This document shows positions 8,201-16,795 of a DNA stretch of 64,000 nucleotides, piece after piece. The stretch lies in contig JANYDK010000134.1 in the NCBI GenBank assembly GCA_025363655.1, forward strand, positions 1-64,000. Direction: 5' to 3'. How positions within the stretch are numbered: position 1 is the stretch's first letter; every line of letters starts with the position of its first letter. The translations under genes and the position numbers were made by a program. Origin of the DNA: Deltaproteobacteria bacterium. GTDB taxonomy: Bacteria; Myxococcota_A; Polyangia; Polyangiales; JADJMO01. The notes under the pieces were generated by a model. That model searched no databases, was not told the DNA's origin, and saw nothing but the letters and a program-made list of their open reading frames with translations.

Positions 8201-9148
8201 CTAACCGCCGCGAAGAGGGCGCGGCCTGCGTTCGGCATCGATGACCGCGTCGCTCGCCTTGCGACTCTGGCGGCGCTCCACGTAGCGTTCGGCGCGGGCG
8301 ATGATGCGATCGGCGACGTCGATGTTGGTCGCGCGCTCGATGCCCTCGAGCCCCGGCGAGGAGTTGATCTCGAGGATCTTCGGCCCGCTGTTGCTCTCGA
8401 GCATGTCGACGCCGGCGACCTCGAGGCCCATCACCTTCGTCGCTGCGACCGCCGCCTTTTGGTAGACGGGGTCGAGCTGCACCTTGTGACCGGCGCCGCC
8501 GCGATGGAGATTGCTGCGGAATTCTCCAGCCTTGGCGGCACGACGCATCGACGCGACGACGCGATTGCCGACGACGAAGGCGCGCACGTCCCGCCCCTTC
8601 GACTCGGCGATGTACTGCTGCACGATGATGTCTTGACCCATGCCCCAGAGCGTCTCGAGAAGCGACGACACCGCTTGGCGCGTCTCGGCGATCATCACGC
8701 CGATGCCCTGCGTGCCCTGCTGCAGCTTGACGATGACGGGCGTGCCGCCGACCAGCTCGAGCATCAAATCGAGGTCTTTCGGCGTGCGCGCGCAGACCGT
8801 GATGGGGACGTCGATGTCCTTCTTGGTGAGCAGCTGCATCGCCCGCAGCTTGTCGCGTGAACGAGCGATGGCGATGGCGCCGTTGAGGCAGGGCACGCCC
8901 ATCATCTCGAAGTGCCGGACGACCGCGAGGCCGTAGCTGGTGATCGATGCGCCGATGCGCGGGATGACGAGGTCGTAACGAGGCGGAGGCGCGCCGCGGA
9001 AGTAGATCTCGGGGCGACCGCGCTTCACGCAGAGGTAGAACTGAAGCGCATCGGCGACGTCGACCTCGTGCCCACGAGCGCGCGCCGCGAGGACCAGCCG
9101 GGTCGTCGAGTACAGCGTGGCGCTGCGCGAGAGGACGAGGATGCGCAT
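8201..9148 (-). CDS. rimK: RimK-like ATP-grasp ligase
   Basis: The 315-residue product matches the RimK family, which adds glutamate residues to the C-terminus of ribosomal protein S6 or makes related amide bonds. It starts MRILVLSRS as E. coli RimK does. The lid-loop LQQGTQGIGVMI (about 145-156) and the metal-binding end PKILEINSSPGLEGIE (about 268-283) are clear. A longer frame reaches 9346 but adds low-complexity residues; ATG 9148 gives the family length. The gene is divergent from gltX. The target protein is inferred from family only. Confidence 0.87.
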   Translation of the reverse strand: MRILVLSRSATLYSTTRLVLAARARGHEVDVADALQFYLCVKRGRPEIYFRGAPPPRYDLVIPRIGASITSYGLAVVRHFEMMGVPCLNGAIAIARSRDKLRAMQLLTKKDIDVPITVCARTPKDLDLMLELVGGTPVIVKLQQGTQGIGVMIAETRQAVSSLLETLWGMGQDIIVQQYIAESKGRDVRAFVVGNRVVASMRRAAKAGEFRSNLHRGGAGHKVQLDPVYQKAAVAATKVMGLEVAGVDMLESNSGPKILEINSSPGLEGIERATNIDVADRIIARAERYVERRQSRKASDAVIDAERRPRPLRGG

Positions 9149-9302
9149 CGGCGGCAGACCGTAAGCAACGTCACCCAGGGAGCGCAACGACCTCTTCGCT
9201 TCCCCAAATTTCTCGCCGTTTTTTTCGGCGTTCGTCGACGCCTCCCCTGAGCTCGCCTCTCTTCTCCGGGCCGGGGAAGAGGCGTGGTAGAGATGCGGAC
9301 CC

Positions 9303-10778
9303 ATGTCTGCTTCGCCCGTACGCGTCCGCTTCGCGCCGTCGCCCACCGGCTATCTCCACATCGGTGGCGTGCGCACCGCGCTCTTCAATTGGCTCTGGGC
9401 GCGCAAGACCGGCGGCGTCTTCGTCCTCCGCATCGAAGACACCGATCAGGAGCGCAGCACCGACGAGAGTCGCAACGTCATCTTCGACTCGATGAAGTGG
9501 CTCGGACTCGATTGGGACGAAGGTCCCGGCGCCGGTGGCTCCTTCGGGCCCTACACGCAGATGGAGCGGCTCGCGCTCTACAAAGAGTACGCAGAGAAGC
9601 TCATTTCCGAGGGCAAAGCGTATCGCTGCACGTGCACCAAGGAAGAGCTCGATGGCCAGCGAGCCGCCCTCAAGGCGAAAGATCCGAAGGCGCAGTTCGT
9701 CTATCCGGGCACCTGTCGAGACGCCAAACGTTCGGCGAGCGACAAGCACGTCGTCCGCTTCGCTTCGCCGCGCGAGGGCGCGATCACCTACAAAGATCTG
9801 GTCTTCGGCGCCGTCACCACGCCCAACTCGGCGCAGCAGGATTTCGTCCTCCTCCGCAGCGACGGCGTGCCGCTCTACAATTTCGGCGCGGTCGTCGACG
9901 ACGCGTCGATGAAGATCACGCTCGTCGCGCGCGGAAGAGACCACATGGTCAACACGCCGCCGCAAATCATGCTCTACGAGGCCCTCGGCGCGCCGGTGCC
10001 GGAGTTCGCGCACCTGCCGATGCTTCTCGCGCCGTCGGGTGAGAAGCTCTCGAAGAGGCACGGCGCGGTCGGCGTCGACGAGTTTCGCAACGCCGGCTTC
10101 TCGCCGGTCGGGCTCCTCAACTACCTCGTACGCTTCGGCTGGAGCTCGGGCGACGAAGAGATTTTCAGCCTGCAGGCCATGATCGAGAAATTCGATTGGT
10201 CGCCTCGCAACAAGAGCGACGGCAAGTGGGACACGAAGAAGCTCGCGGCGATCAACCACGAGCACCTCAAGCAAGAGCGCCTGACCCCGCTCGCGAAGTA
10301 CATCGAAGGCGTGACGCCGATGCTCGCCGCGCGCGGGGTGAAGGTCGATGCCGAGAAGCTCGCGCGCGCCGTTCCGACGGTCCGTGAGCGCGCCCGTACC
10401 TTCCTCGAGGCCGCAGAATCGCTCGATTTCTACTTCCGCGAGACCCTCGAGTACGAGCCCAAGGCCGACGCCAAGTTCCTCGTCGCCAGCGCCGCCGCCG
10501 GGTTGCGCGAGCTCGCCGATGTCATCGAATCCGTCGCCGATTGGTCGGTCGCCGGGATCGAAGCCGCGTTCACCAAGTACCTCGAGGCGAAGCAGCTCCA
10601 CATCAAGGACGTGGCGCAGCCGGCCCGCGTCGCGCTCACCGGTCGCAGCGTCTCGCCTGGTCTCTACGAGAGCATCGAGGTCCTCGGCAAGGCAGTGACC
10701 GTGGCTCGTCTCCGCGAAGGTGCGACGCGCGCGGCAGCTCGTGAGGACGCGCAGGCCGGCGGGGCATCCGCCGGGTGA
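9303..10778 (+). CDS. gltX: Glutamyl-tRNA synthetase
   Basis: This class I enzyme charges tRNA-Glu and possibly tRNA-Gln. The 491-residue product has the HIGH motif as HIGG (residues 19-22), the zinc-type insert with CTCTKEEL, the ATP-loop as KLSKR (about 247-251) and a helical anticodon-binding C-terminus, as in bacterial GluRS. Its stop overlaps the start of the next gene by one base (TGATG), so translation of the protease is probably coupled. An imperfect hairpin (9254-9284) lies in the short leader; its role is unknown. Confidence 0.95.
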   Translation: MSASPVRVRFAPSPTGYLHIGGVRTALFNWLWARKTGGVFVLRIEDTDQERSTDESRNVIFDSMKWLGLDWDEGPGAGGSFGPYTQMERLALYKEYAEKLISEGKAYRCTCTKEELDGQRAALKAKDPKAQFVYPGTCRDAKRSASDKHVVRFASPREGAITYKDLVFGAVTTPNSAQQDFVLLRSDGVPLYNFGAVVDDASMKITLVARGRDHMVNTPPQIMLYEALGAPVPEFAHLPMLLAPSGEKLSKRHGAVGVDEFRNAGFSPVGLLNYLVRFGWSSGDEEIFSLQAMIEKFDWSPRNKSDGKWDTKKLAAINHEHLKQERLTPLAKYIEGVTPMLAARGVKVDAEKLARAVPTVRERARTFLEAAESLDFYFRETLEYEPKADAKFLVASAAAGLRELADVIESVADWSVAGIEAAFTKYLEAKQLHIKDVAQPARVALTGRSVSPGLYESIEVLGKAVTVARLREGATRAAAREDAQAGGASAG

Positions 10779-12088
10779 TGTGGCAGCTGGTGCACGTGCC
10801 CGAAGGCTTGATTCCGGGGGTCAACGGCGTTCCGCTTCCCGTCGGGATCATGGGATGGATCGAGCATCCCTACGTGAAGTGGGCGGTGCCGATTCCGCTC
10901 CTCATCGCCCTCGCGCCGTGGATCTGGCTCCTCTTCCGCAGCACCTGGCGTGAGCTCGAATCAGAGGCGCTCGCCGCGCGCAAGCTCCTCGCCGAAGCCG
11001 GGAAAATCGACTACCGCCCCATCTTCGCGCTCGCCCTCGGCGCCGTGATCCTCACGCTCCAGGAGTACTACGGCGGTCGCGTCACCTACGACGCCGTCGT
11101 CCGTCCATTCCTCACCGAGTACGAAGGCAACCACCCCGGCGGCATCGTCAAGCTCGCCAAGTACGAGGAGCTCTACGCGCTCAGCTGGTGGGCAGCGACG
11201 CGCATGGGTGGATACATTTTACCCTTGGTTTTGTGGGTAATCGTCTTTCGTCGCGATCGCATCCTCGACTTCGGAATGCGCACCACCGGCTTCTTCGAGC
11301 ACGCGTGGATTTACGCGTTCTTCGTCGCGGTGATGATCCCGGTGATGCGCATCGTCGCCAAGAACCCCGACTTCGGCACCTACTACCCGTTCTATCGAAA
11401 CTCGATTCGCTCGTGGATGGACTTCGGGATGTGGGAGGTCCTCTACATCGGTCAGTTCTTCTGCCTCGAGATCTTCTTCCGCGGTTGGTGGGTGCGCGCG
11501 GCGCGTGGCTTCGGCGTCGGCGCCATCTTCTCGATGGTGGTGCCCTACTGCATGATCCACTTCGGCAAGCCGTACCTCGAGGCCTGCGGAGCGATCGTCG
11601 CAGGCACCGTCCTCGGCTCGCTCTCCATGAAGACGCGGAGCATTTGGGCCGGTTTTCTCGTGCACATCACCGTCGCCATCTTGATGGATCTCCTCGCGCT
11701 CGATCGTCGTCACGCGCTCCCGACGTTCATCACGCCCGACGGCACCAAGACCTTCGTCTTCACGCAGCTTCATCTCGTGTTCTGGGTGGTCTGGGGCGCA
11801 GCGATTCTCCTCCTCGCGCTCACCGCGGTGCGACGACGCAAGGCCATCTCGGCGGGTGCGCACGGATTCTTCGCCACGCTCGCGCGTCCGCCACGCCTCG
11901 CCGGGCCCTACGTCTTGATGGTGCTCGGCGTCGTCGTCGGTCTCCTCGGCGCGCACGTGCTCAAGACCTCGCCGCTCGGAAGGTGGGCGCTCCTCTCGGT
12001 GCTCGGCGCCACCTTCGGTTTCTCGGGTGTGCTCTGGCTCGTCGTGCGATGGGTCGAGCCGGCTGACACGCGCCTCTCGCGAGGTTAG
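10778..12088 (+). CDS. CPBP-family intramembrane metalloprotease
   Basis: The 436-residue product is polytopic, with at least eight hydrophobic segments. The CPBP (CAAX protease and bacteriocin processing) signature is visible: E231xxxR235 in LEIFFRGWW, His 261 in MIHFGKP, and H296...D304 in GFLVHITVAILMD. The family normally has EExxxR; here the residue before the second E is Leu, as in a minority of members. ATG 10778 shares one base with the gltX stop; a GTG at 10775 is also possible. Substrate and role are unknown. Confidence 0.8.
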   Translation: MWQLVHVPEGLIPGVNGVPLPVGIMGWIEHPYVKWAVPIPLLIALAPWIWLLFRSTWRELESEALAARKLLAEAGKIDYRPIFALALGAVILTLQEYYGGRVTYDAVVRPFLTEYEGNHPGGIVKLAKYEELYALSWWAATRMGGYILPLVLWVIVFRRDRILDFGMRTTGFFEHAWIYAFFVAVMIPVMRIVAKNPDFGTYYPFYRNSIRSWMDFGMWEVLYIGQFFCLEIFFRGWWVRAARGFGVGAIFSMVVPYCMIHFGKPYLEACGAIVAGTVLGSLSMKTRSIWAGFLVHITVAILMDLLALDRRHALPTFITPDGTKTFVFTQLHLVFWVVWGAAILLLALTAVRRRKAISAGAHGFFATLARPPRLAGPYVLMVLGVVVGLLGAHVLKTSPLGRWALLSVLGATFGFSGVLWLVVRWVEPADTRLSRG

Positions 12089-12097
12089 AGCGACCCG

Positions 12098-12655
12098 ATG
12101 CAACGGCTCCTTCCCAAGGCCACCGCCCTCCTCGTCGTCGACATCCAAGAGCGCCTCGCGCCGGCCATCGATCCGAGCGCATTCGAGCGGCTGGTGAAGA
12201 GCACCGATCTCCTCCTGACGGCGGCGCAGCTCCTCGGCGTGCCGACGATCGCGACCGAGCAGTATCCGAAGGGGCTCGGTCCGACGATCGAAGCGCTGCG
12301 CGGTCCCCTCGATGCGGTGAACGCGCCGCGCATCGACAAGACCACCTTCAGCGCGCTCGATCACGAAGCCGTCTCTCGATGGCTCGTCGCTCGTGCCCCG
12401 CGCGCGGTGGTCGTCGTCGGCGTCGAGGCTCACGTCTGCGTCTTCCAAACGGTGCGCGATCTCGTCGCTCGCGGCCTCGAGGTGCACGTCCCCCACGACG
12501 CCGTTGGCTCTCGCCGCGAAGCCGATCGCCTGATCGCGCTCGATCTCTACCGCCGCGCCGGCGCCGTGGTCACCACGAGTGAGAGCGTCGTCTTCGACTG
12601 GCTCGAGCGCGCCGAGGGCGACGCTTTCAAAGCGCTGTCCAAGAAGATGCGCTAG
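12098..12655 (+). CDS. Isochorismatase-fold cysteine hydrolase
   Basis: The 185-residue product has the triad of this family: D15 in LLVVDIQERL, K81 in RIDKTTFSA and the nucleophile C114 in GVEAHVCVFQT. It is closest in layout to the YcaC/ISOC1 type of small hydrolases, whose substrates are mostly unknown. It starts nine bases after the protease stop and may belong to the gltX transcript. A nicotinamidase is less likely because the usual His-rich metal motif was not seen. Confidence 0.85.
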   Translation: MQRLLPKATALLVVDIQERLAPAIDPSAFERLVKSTDLLLTAAQLLGVPTIATEQYPKGLGPTIEALRGPLDAVNAPRIDKTTFSALDHEAVSRWLVARAPRAVVVVGVEAHVCVFQTVRDLVARGLEVHVPHDAVGSRREADRLIALDLYRRAGAVVTTSESVVFDWLERAEGDAFKALSKKMR

Positions 12656-12720
12656 GTCGGGCCGCGCGAGGCGCGAGGACACTTCGATCACGCCAGTCGC
12701 GGTGCTAAGCAAGCGCCATC

Positions 12721-15567
12721 ATGACCGAGCCGAGCGCCGAGCTCCCGAACGCCCAGGAAAACGAGCTTCCCAAGACGTACGAACCGCGTGACGTCGAGTC
12801 GCGCTGGTATCCGCGGTGGGTCGAGCAGGGCCTCTTCGCCGCCAAGGACGATCCGGCGCACCCCGAGAAGACGTTCACCATCGTCATTCCGCCGCCCAAC
12901 GTCACCGGCTCGCTCCACTGTGGCCACGCGCTCTTCGCCACGCTCCAAGACGTCCTCACCCGCCACGCGCGCATGCAGGGCAAGAACACGCTCTGGCTGC
13001 CGGGCACCGATCACGCGGGCATCGCCACCCAAGTCGTCGTCGAGCGCCTCCTCAAGAAGGAAGGCAAGACGCGCCACGACCTCGGCCGCGCCGGCTTCCT
13101 CGAGCGCGTCTGGCAGTGGAAAGAGCAGAGCGGCAACCGCATCAACGAGCAGCTCAAGGTCATCGGCAGCGGCCTCGATTGGCCGCGCGAGCGCTTCACG
13201 ATGGACCCGCACATGTCGCGCGCGGTGCGCGAAGCCTTCGTCCGCCTCTACGAAGAAGGCTTGATTTACCGCGCCGAACGCCTCGTCAACTGGTCGCCCG
13301 GGAGCCAAACCGTGCTCTCCGATCTCGAGGTCGACTCCGAGGAAGAAGACGGCGAGCTCTACAGCTTCGCTTACGAAGTCGCCGATGTGCCCGGCAGCGA
13401 GATCATCGTCGCCACCACGCGTCCCGAGACGATGCTCGGCGACACAGCGGTCGCGGTGCACCCCGACGACGATCGCTACAAGCACCTCATCGGCCGCATG
13501 CTCAGGCACCCCTTCGTCGAGCGGCGCATCCCCGTCATCGCCGACTCGATCTTGGTCGATCCCAAGTTCGGCACCGGCGCCGTGAAGGTGACGCCGGCGC
13601 ACGACTTCAACGACTTCGCCACCGGCAAGCGCCACCAGCTCCCGATGATCTCCATCCTCAACAAGGACGGGACGATGAACGATCAAGCGGGCGAGTTCCG
13701 TGGGCTCGATCGCTTCGTCGCGCGCAAGGCGGTGAAGAAGAAGCTCGCCGAGCTCGGCTTCGAGCGTGGCACGAAGAACCACCGCCTCGCCGTCCCGCGC
13801 GATCAACGCACCGGCACCATCGTCGAGCCGATGCTCAGCGAGCAGTGGTACGTGAAGACCGAACCGCTCGCGAAGCCGGCGATCGAGGCCGTCGAGAAGG
13901 GCTTCACCAAGATCCTCCCCGAAGAGTGGACGAAGACGTACATGCACTGGATGGTCAACATCCAGGACTGGTGCATCTCGCGTCAGCTTTGGTGGGGGCA
14001 CCAAATCCCGGCGTGGCACTGCTCGGCGTGCAAAGCGATCACCGTCTCACGCGAAGACGTCACCCACTGCGGCACGTGCAAGTCCGACCAGATCAAGCAG
14101 GACGACGACGTCCTCGACACCTGGTTCTCCAGCGGCCTCTGGCCCTTCGCCACGCTCGGCTGGCCTGAAAATACCGACGCGCTGCGCACGTTCTACCCCG
14201 GCACCATCCTCGAGACGGGCCCCGACATCCTCTTCTTCTGGGTCGCCCGCATGATGATGATGGGCATCCACTTCATCGGGCAGCAGCGGCCGAACGCGAA
14301 GCTCGAAGACGTCGTTCCCTTCACCAAGGTCTACCTCCACGGCATGGTGGTCGACGAGAAGGGCGAGAAGATGTCGAAAGTGAAGGGGAACGTGATGGAT
14401 CCCCTCGACGTCATCAACGGCATCGAGGCCGAGAAGCTCTGGGAGAAGATGGCCGGCGACGCCAGCGACGGCATCAAGGCGCAGGTGAAGAAGACCTTCC
14501 CCGAAGGCATTCCGGCGTATGGCGCCGACGCGCTCCGCTGGACGCTCGCCAACTATCCGCCGCAGCAGCGAAAAATCCCGCTCTCGGTCAAGCGCGTCGA
14601 AGGCTCGCGCTTCCTTTGCAACAAGCTGTGGAACGCGACGCGTTTCGCCTTGCCGCTCGTCGCCGGCACCTCGCTCGACGAGAAGCCGGCGCCGACCTCG
14701 CTCGTCGATCGTTGGATCCTCTCGCGTCTCGCCGAGACCGTGAAGACCGTGAACGCGGCCATCGAGGGCTTCCGCCTCGACGAGGCGACGTCGGCCATCT
14801 ACCGCTTCTTCTGGAACGATCTCTGCGACTGGTACCTCGAGCTGAGCAAGCCCGTGCTGCACCCCAAGGAAGGCGCGCCTCCGGTCGATCCTGCTGAAGC
14901 CGCCAAGACGCGCCTCGTGCTTGCGACGGCGCTGAACGCGACGCTGCGGCTGATGCATCCGTTCCTACCCTTCGTCACCGAAGAGCTCTGGCAGAAGGTG
15001 CCGAAGGCGACCGGCGCGCCGGCATCGATCGTCGTTGCCCCGTTCCCGGGCCAGACCACGGGCCTCGCCGACGCCGCCGCCGAGCGCGACATGAACGCGA
15101 TTCAGGCGGTGATTTCCGCCATTCGCACCATCCGCAGCGAGCACGAGGTGCACCCGGGGGCGAGCGTCGAAGTCCGTCTCCGCGCGAGCAACGTCGCCGT
15201 TCGTGAGCTCCTCGTCCGCGAGCTCTCCGCCGTCCGTACGCTCGCCAAGACCACCGACGAGGTGCGCATCGAGGAGGGCGGTCCGCGTCCGGCCGGCTTC
15301 GCGACGTCGAGCGCAGGCGAGGTCGAAGTCCTGGTGATGCTCAAGGGCCTCGTCGATCGCGCGCACGAGACGGCGCGCATCGAGCGCGAGCTGAAGCGCA
15401 TCGACAAAGATCTGACGGGGACCGAGAAGAAGCTCTCGCAGCCGAGCTTCACCGACAAGGCGCCGCCGGAAGTCGTCGCCGAGACGCGCGCGCGCCTCGA
15501 AGAGCTCAAGGTCGCGCGCACGCGCTTGGAAGAAGGACGCGCGCTGGTCGACGAGCTCGACGCCTGA
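12721..15567 (+). CDS. valS: Valyl-tRNA synthetase
   Basis: This 948-residue class I enzyme charges tRNA-Val. It shows the HIGH motif as HCGH (66-69), a large CP1 editing insert, the ATP loop KMSKVKGN (about 549-556), and the C-terminal coiled arm rich in Arg/Glu/Lys (about 870-945) that is characteristic of ValRS rather than IleRS. The catalytic-core sequence WWGHQIPAWHC with a CxxC pair around residues 435-460 suggests a zinc knuckle. ATG 12721 gives the normal N-terminus. A perfect hairpin follows the stop. Confidence 0.96.
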   Translation: MTEPSAELPNAQENELPKTYEPRDVESRWYPRWVEQGLFAAKDDPAHPEKTFTIVIPPPNVTGSLHCGHALFATLQDVLTRHARMQGKNTLWLPGTDHAGIATQVVVERLLKKEGKTRHDLGRAGFLERVWQWKEQSGNRINEQLKVIGSGLDWPRERFTMDPHMSRAVREAFVRLYEEGLIYRAERLVNWSPGSQTVLSDLEVDSEEEDGELYSFAYEVADVPGSEIIVATTRPETMLGDTAVAVHPDDDRYKHLIGRMLRHPFVERRIPVIADSILVDPKFGTGAVKVTPAHDFNDFATGKRHQLPMISILNKDGTMNDQAGEFRGLDRFVARKAVKKKLAELGFERGTKNHRLAVPRDQRTGTIVEPMLSEQWYVKTEPLAKPAIEAVEKGFTKILPEEWTKTYMHWMVNIQDWCISRQLWWGHQIPAWHCSACKAITVSREDVTHCGTCKSDQIKQDDDVLDTWFSSGLWPFATLGWPENTDALRTFYPGTILETGPDILFFWVARMMMMGIHFIGQQRPNAKLEDVVPFTKVYLHGMVVDEKGEKMSKVKGNVMDPLDVINGIEAEKLWEKMAGDASDGIKAQVKKTFPEGIPAYGADALRWTLANYPPQQRKIPLSVKRVEGSRFLCNKLWNATRFALPLVAGTSLDEKPAPTSLVDRWILSRLAETVKTVNAAIEGFRLDEATSAIYRFFWNDLCDWYLELSKPVLHPKEGAPPVDPAEAAKTRLVLATALNATLRLMHPFLPFVTEELWQKVPKATGAPASIVVAPFPGQTTGLADAAAERDMNAIQAVISAIRTIRSEHEVHPGASVEVRLRASNVAVRELLVRELSAVRTLAKTTDEVRIEEGGPRPAGFATSSAGEVEVLVMLKGLVDRAHETARIERELKRIDKDLTGTEKKLSQPSFTDKAPPEVVAETRARLEELKVARTRLEEGRALVDELDA

Positions 15568-15576
15568 ACCACGCAA

Positions 15577-15600
15577 CCGTCGGCCGAGTCGTGCCGACGG
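15577..15600. repeat. Perfect inverted repeat after valS
   Basis: CCGTCGGC (15577-15584) and GCCGACGG (15593-15600) form an eight-pair stem with an eight-base loop, nine bases after the valS stop. No T run follows, so it is not a clear intrinsic terminator. It would bury the GTG at 15591 and so favours ATG 15606 for the next gene. Confidence 0.5.
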
Positions 15601-15605
15601 AGTGC

Positions 15606-16052
15606 ATGACGTTCATCGACCCCAACGACGACGAGCCCACCTGGGTCCCCACCGGCGACGAAGCCCAGACCCAGGAAATTTCGCCTATTTTTCCAGAGAG
15701 CGAGGACGGCAACGACACCGTCGAGGTCGACACCTCCGAGCTGTTCGCCACCTCTCCCACCCCGAGCCAAAGCCCGACCCCGGTCACCGCGTACCTCGTC
15801 GAGGTTCACAGCAGCGCACGCTCGGCCAGGCTGTTGGCGATTCGCGGCACTTTCGTGGAAGCCCACGCGATCGCCGACGCAGCCCCACCCGACGCCGACG
15901 TGGTGGTACGCGAGCTCGCCCTTCCGTGCGACGCCGAAGCGATCGTCAACGCAGCGGCTGGACGATGTCGCTTCTGGCGAAGGCCGCCGCTCGGCGACTC
16001 TTACGAACCGAGCACCGACCCGCACGCCACGCTTCTCGACGGAGGCTTTTGA
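15606..16052 (+). CDS. Hypothetical acidic protein
   Basis: The product (148 residues) has an acidic, Ser/Thr/Pro-rich disordered first half and a second half predicted to fold, with VTAYLVEVHSSARSARLLAI and DADVVVRELALP looking like beta strands. It ends RPPLGDSYEPSTDPHATLLDGGF. ATG 15606 follows GGAG at short spacing; GTG 15591 would lie inside the hairpin. It converges on nuoI with only six bases between stops. No family was recognised, and the gene is supported mainly by composition and fit in the gap. Confidence 0.55.
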   Translation: MTFIDPNDDEPTWVPTGDEAQTQEISPIFPESEDGNDTVEVDTSELFATSPTPSQSPTPVTAYLVEVHSSARSARLLAIRGTFVEAHAIADAAPPDADVVVRELALPCDAEAIVNAAAGRCRFWRRPPLGDSYEPSTDPHATLLDGGF

Positions 16053-16058
16053 AGGGAA

Positions 16059-16721
16059 TCAGTGATGACCGGCGAGGCGCTCGATCGGTCCGTAGTCTGC
16101 GTCGGGCGGCTCGGCGCGCGGGTTCTCGTGCTTCTGCTTGCCCGCTTGGCTGGCCATCGCGAGGAGCATGTTCTTCCCGTAGATGAACTGATCGCGCGAG
16201 TCGTACGGCACCGGGTGGACGCCGGTGTCCATGCGAATCGCGTCGCACGGACAAGCCTCGACGCAGTAGCCGCAGAAGATGCAGCGCAGCTCGTCGATGA
16301 CGAACTTCACCGGATAGCGCTCGTAACCGTGGCGCTTGTCCTTGCCGCCATACTCGCCGGCCTCGATGTAGATGCATTGCGCGGGGCACGCCGTCGAGCA
16401 GCAGAGGCAGGCCACGCAACGCGGTGAGCCGTCGTCACGATGTGTGAGCCGGTGCACGCCACGAAAACGCTCCGGATAGGGGCGCTTCTGATCGGGATAC
16501 TCGAGCGTGGTGATGCCCTCGGACATCGGATCGACCACCGGATCGGGACGCTCGCCGCGGACCATCGCGCGCGTGTTCTTGAAGAAGTGGGTCATCGTCA
16601 CCGCGATGCCCTTGGTGATCTCGCTGACGTACCCCTGCTCGGAGGCCGTGCGCGTGGGCTTGGGAACGGCGGTGCCCTTCACCTTGTCGTACGGAAACGA
16701 ACCCACCAGCGGCTGCGGCAT
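16059..16721 (-). CDS. nuoI: NADH-quinone oxidoreductase subunit I
   Basis: NuoI carries two [4Fe-4S] clusters (N6a, N6b) that pass electrons towards NuoB in complex I. The 220-residue product has both CxxCxxCxxxCP motifs: C102/C105/C108/C112 and C147/C150/C153/C157. The N-terminus contains the amphipathic region before the clusters. It is the last gene of the nuo operon here; in most bacteria nuoJ follows, but the next gene is an unrelated convergent one. Confidence 0.95.
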   Translation of the reverse strand: MPQPLVGSFPYDKVKGTAVPKPTRTASEQGYVSEITKGIAVTMTHFFKNTRAMVRGERPDPVVDPMSEGITTLEYPDQKRPYPERFRGVHRLTHRDDGSPRCVACLCCSTACPAQCIYIEAGEYGGKDKRHGYERYPVKFVIDELRCIFCGYCVEACPCDAIRMDTGVHPVPYDSRDQFIYGKNMLLAMASQAGKQKHENPRAEPPDADYGPIERLAGHH

Positions 16722-16795
16722 GTGTGACGGCTCCTGCAGAACGAGAACAGGGGAGGGCGGAAGCGAGAAGCGGGAAAAGACGGGAGAAGGAACCG

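Noticed and set aside
9214-9228. GCCG-T7-CGGC as a terminator
   Set aside because: The T run is in the loop, not after the stem, and the site lies upstream of rimK rather than downstream of a gene.
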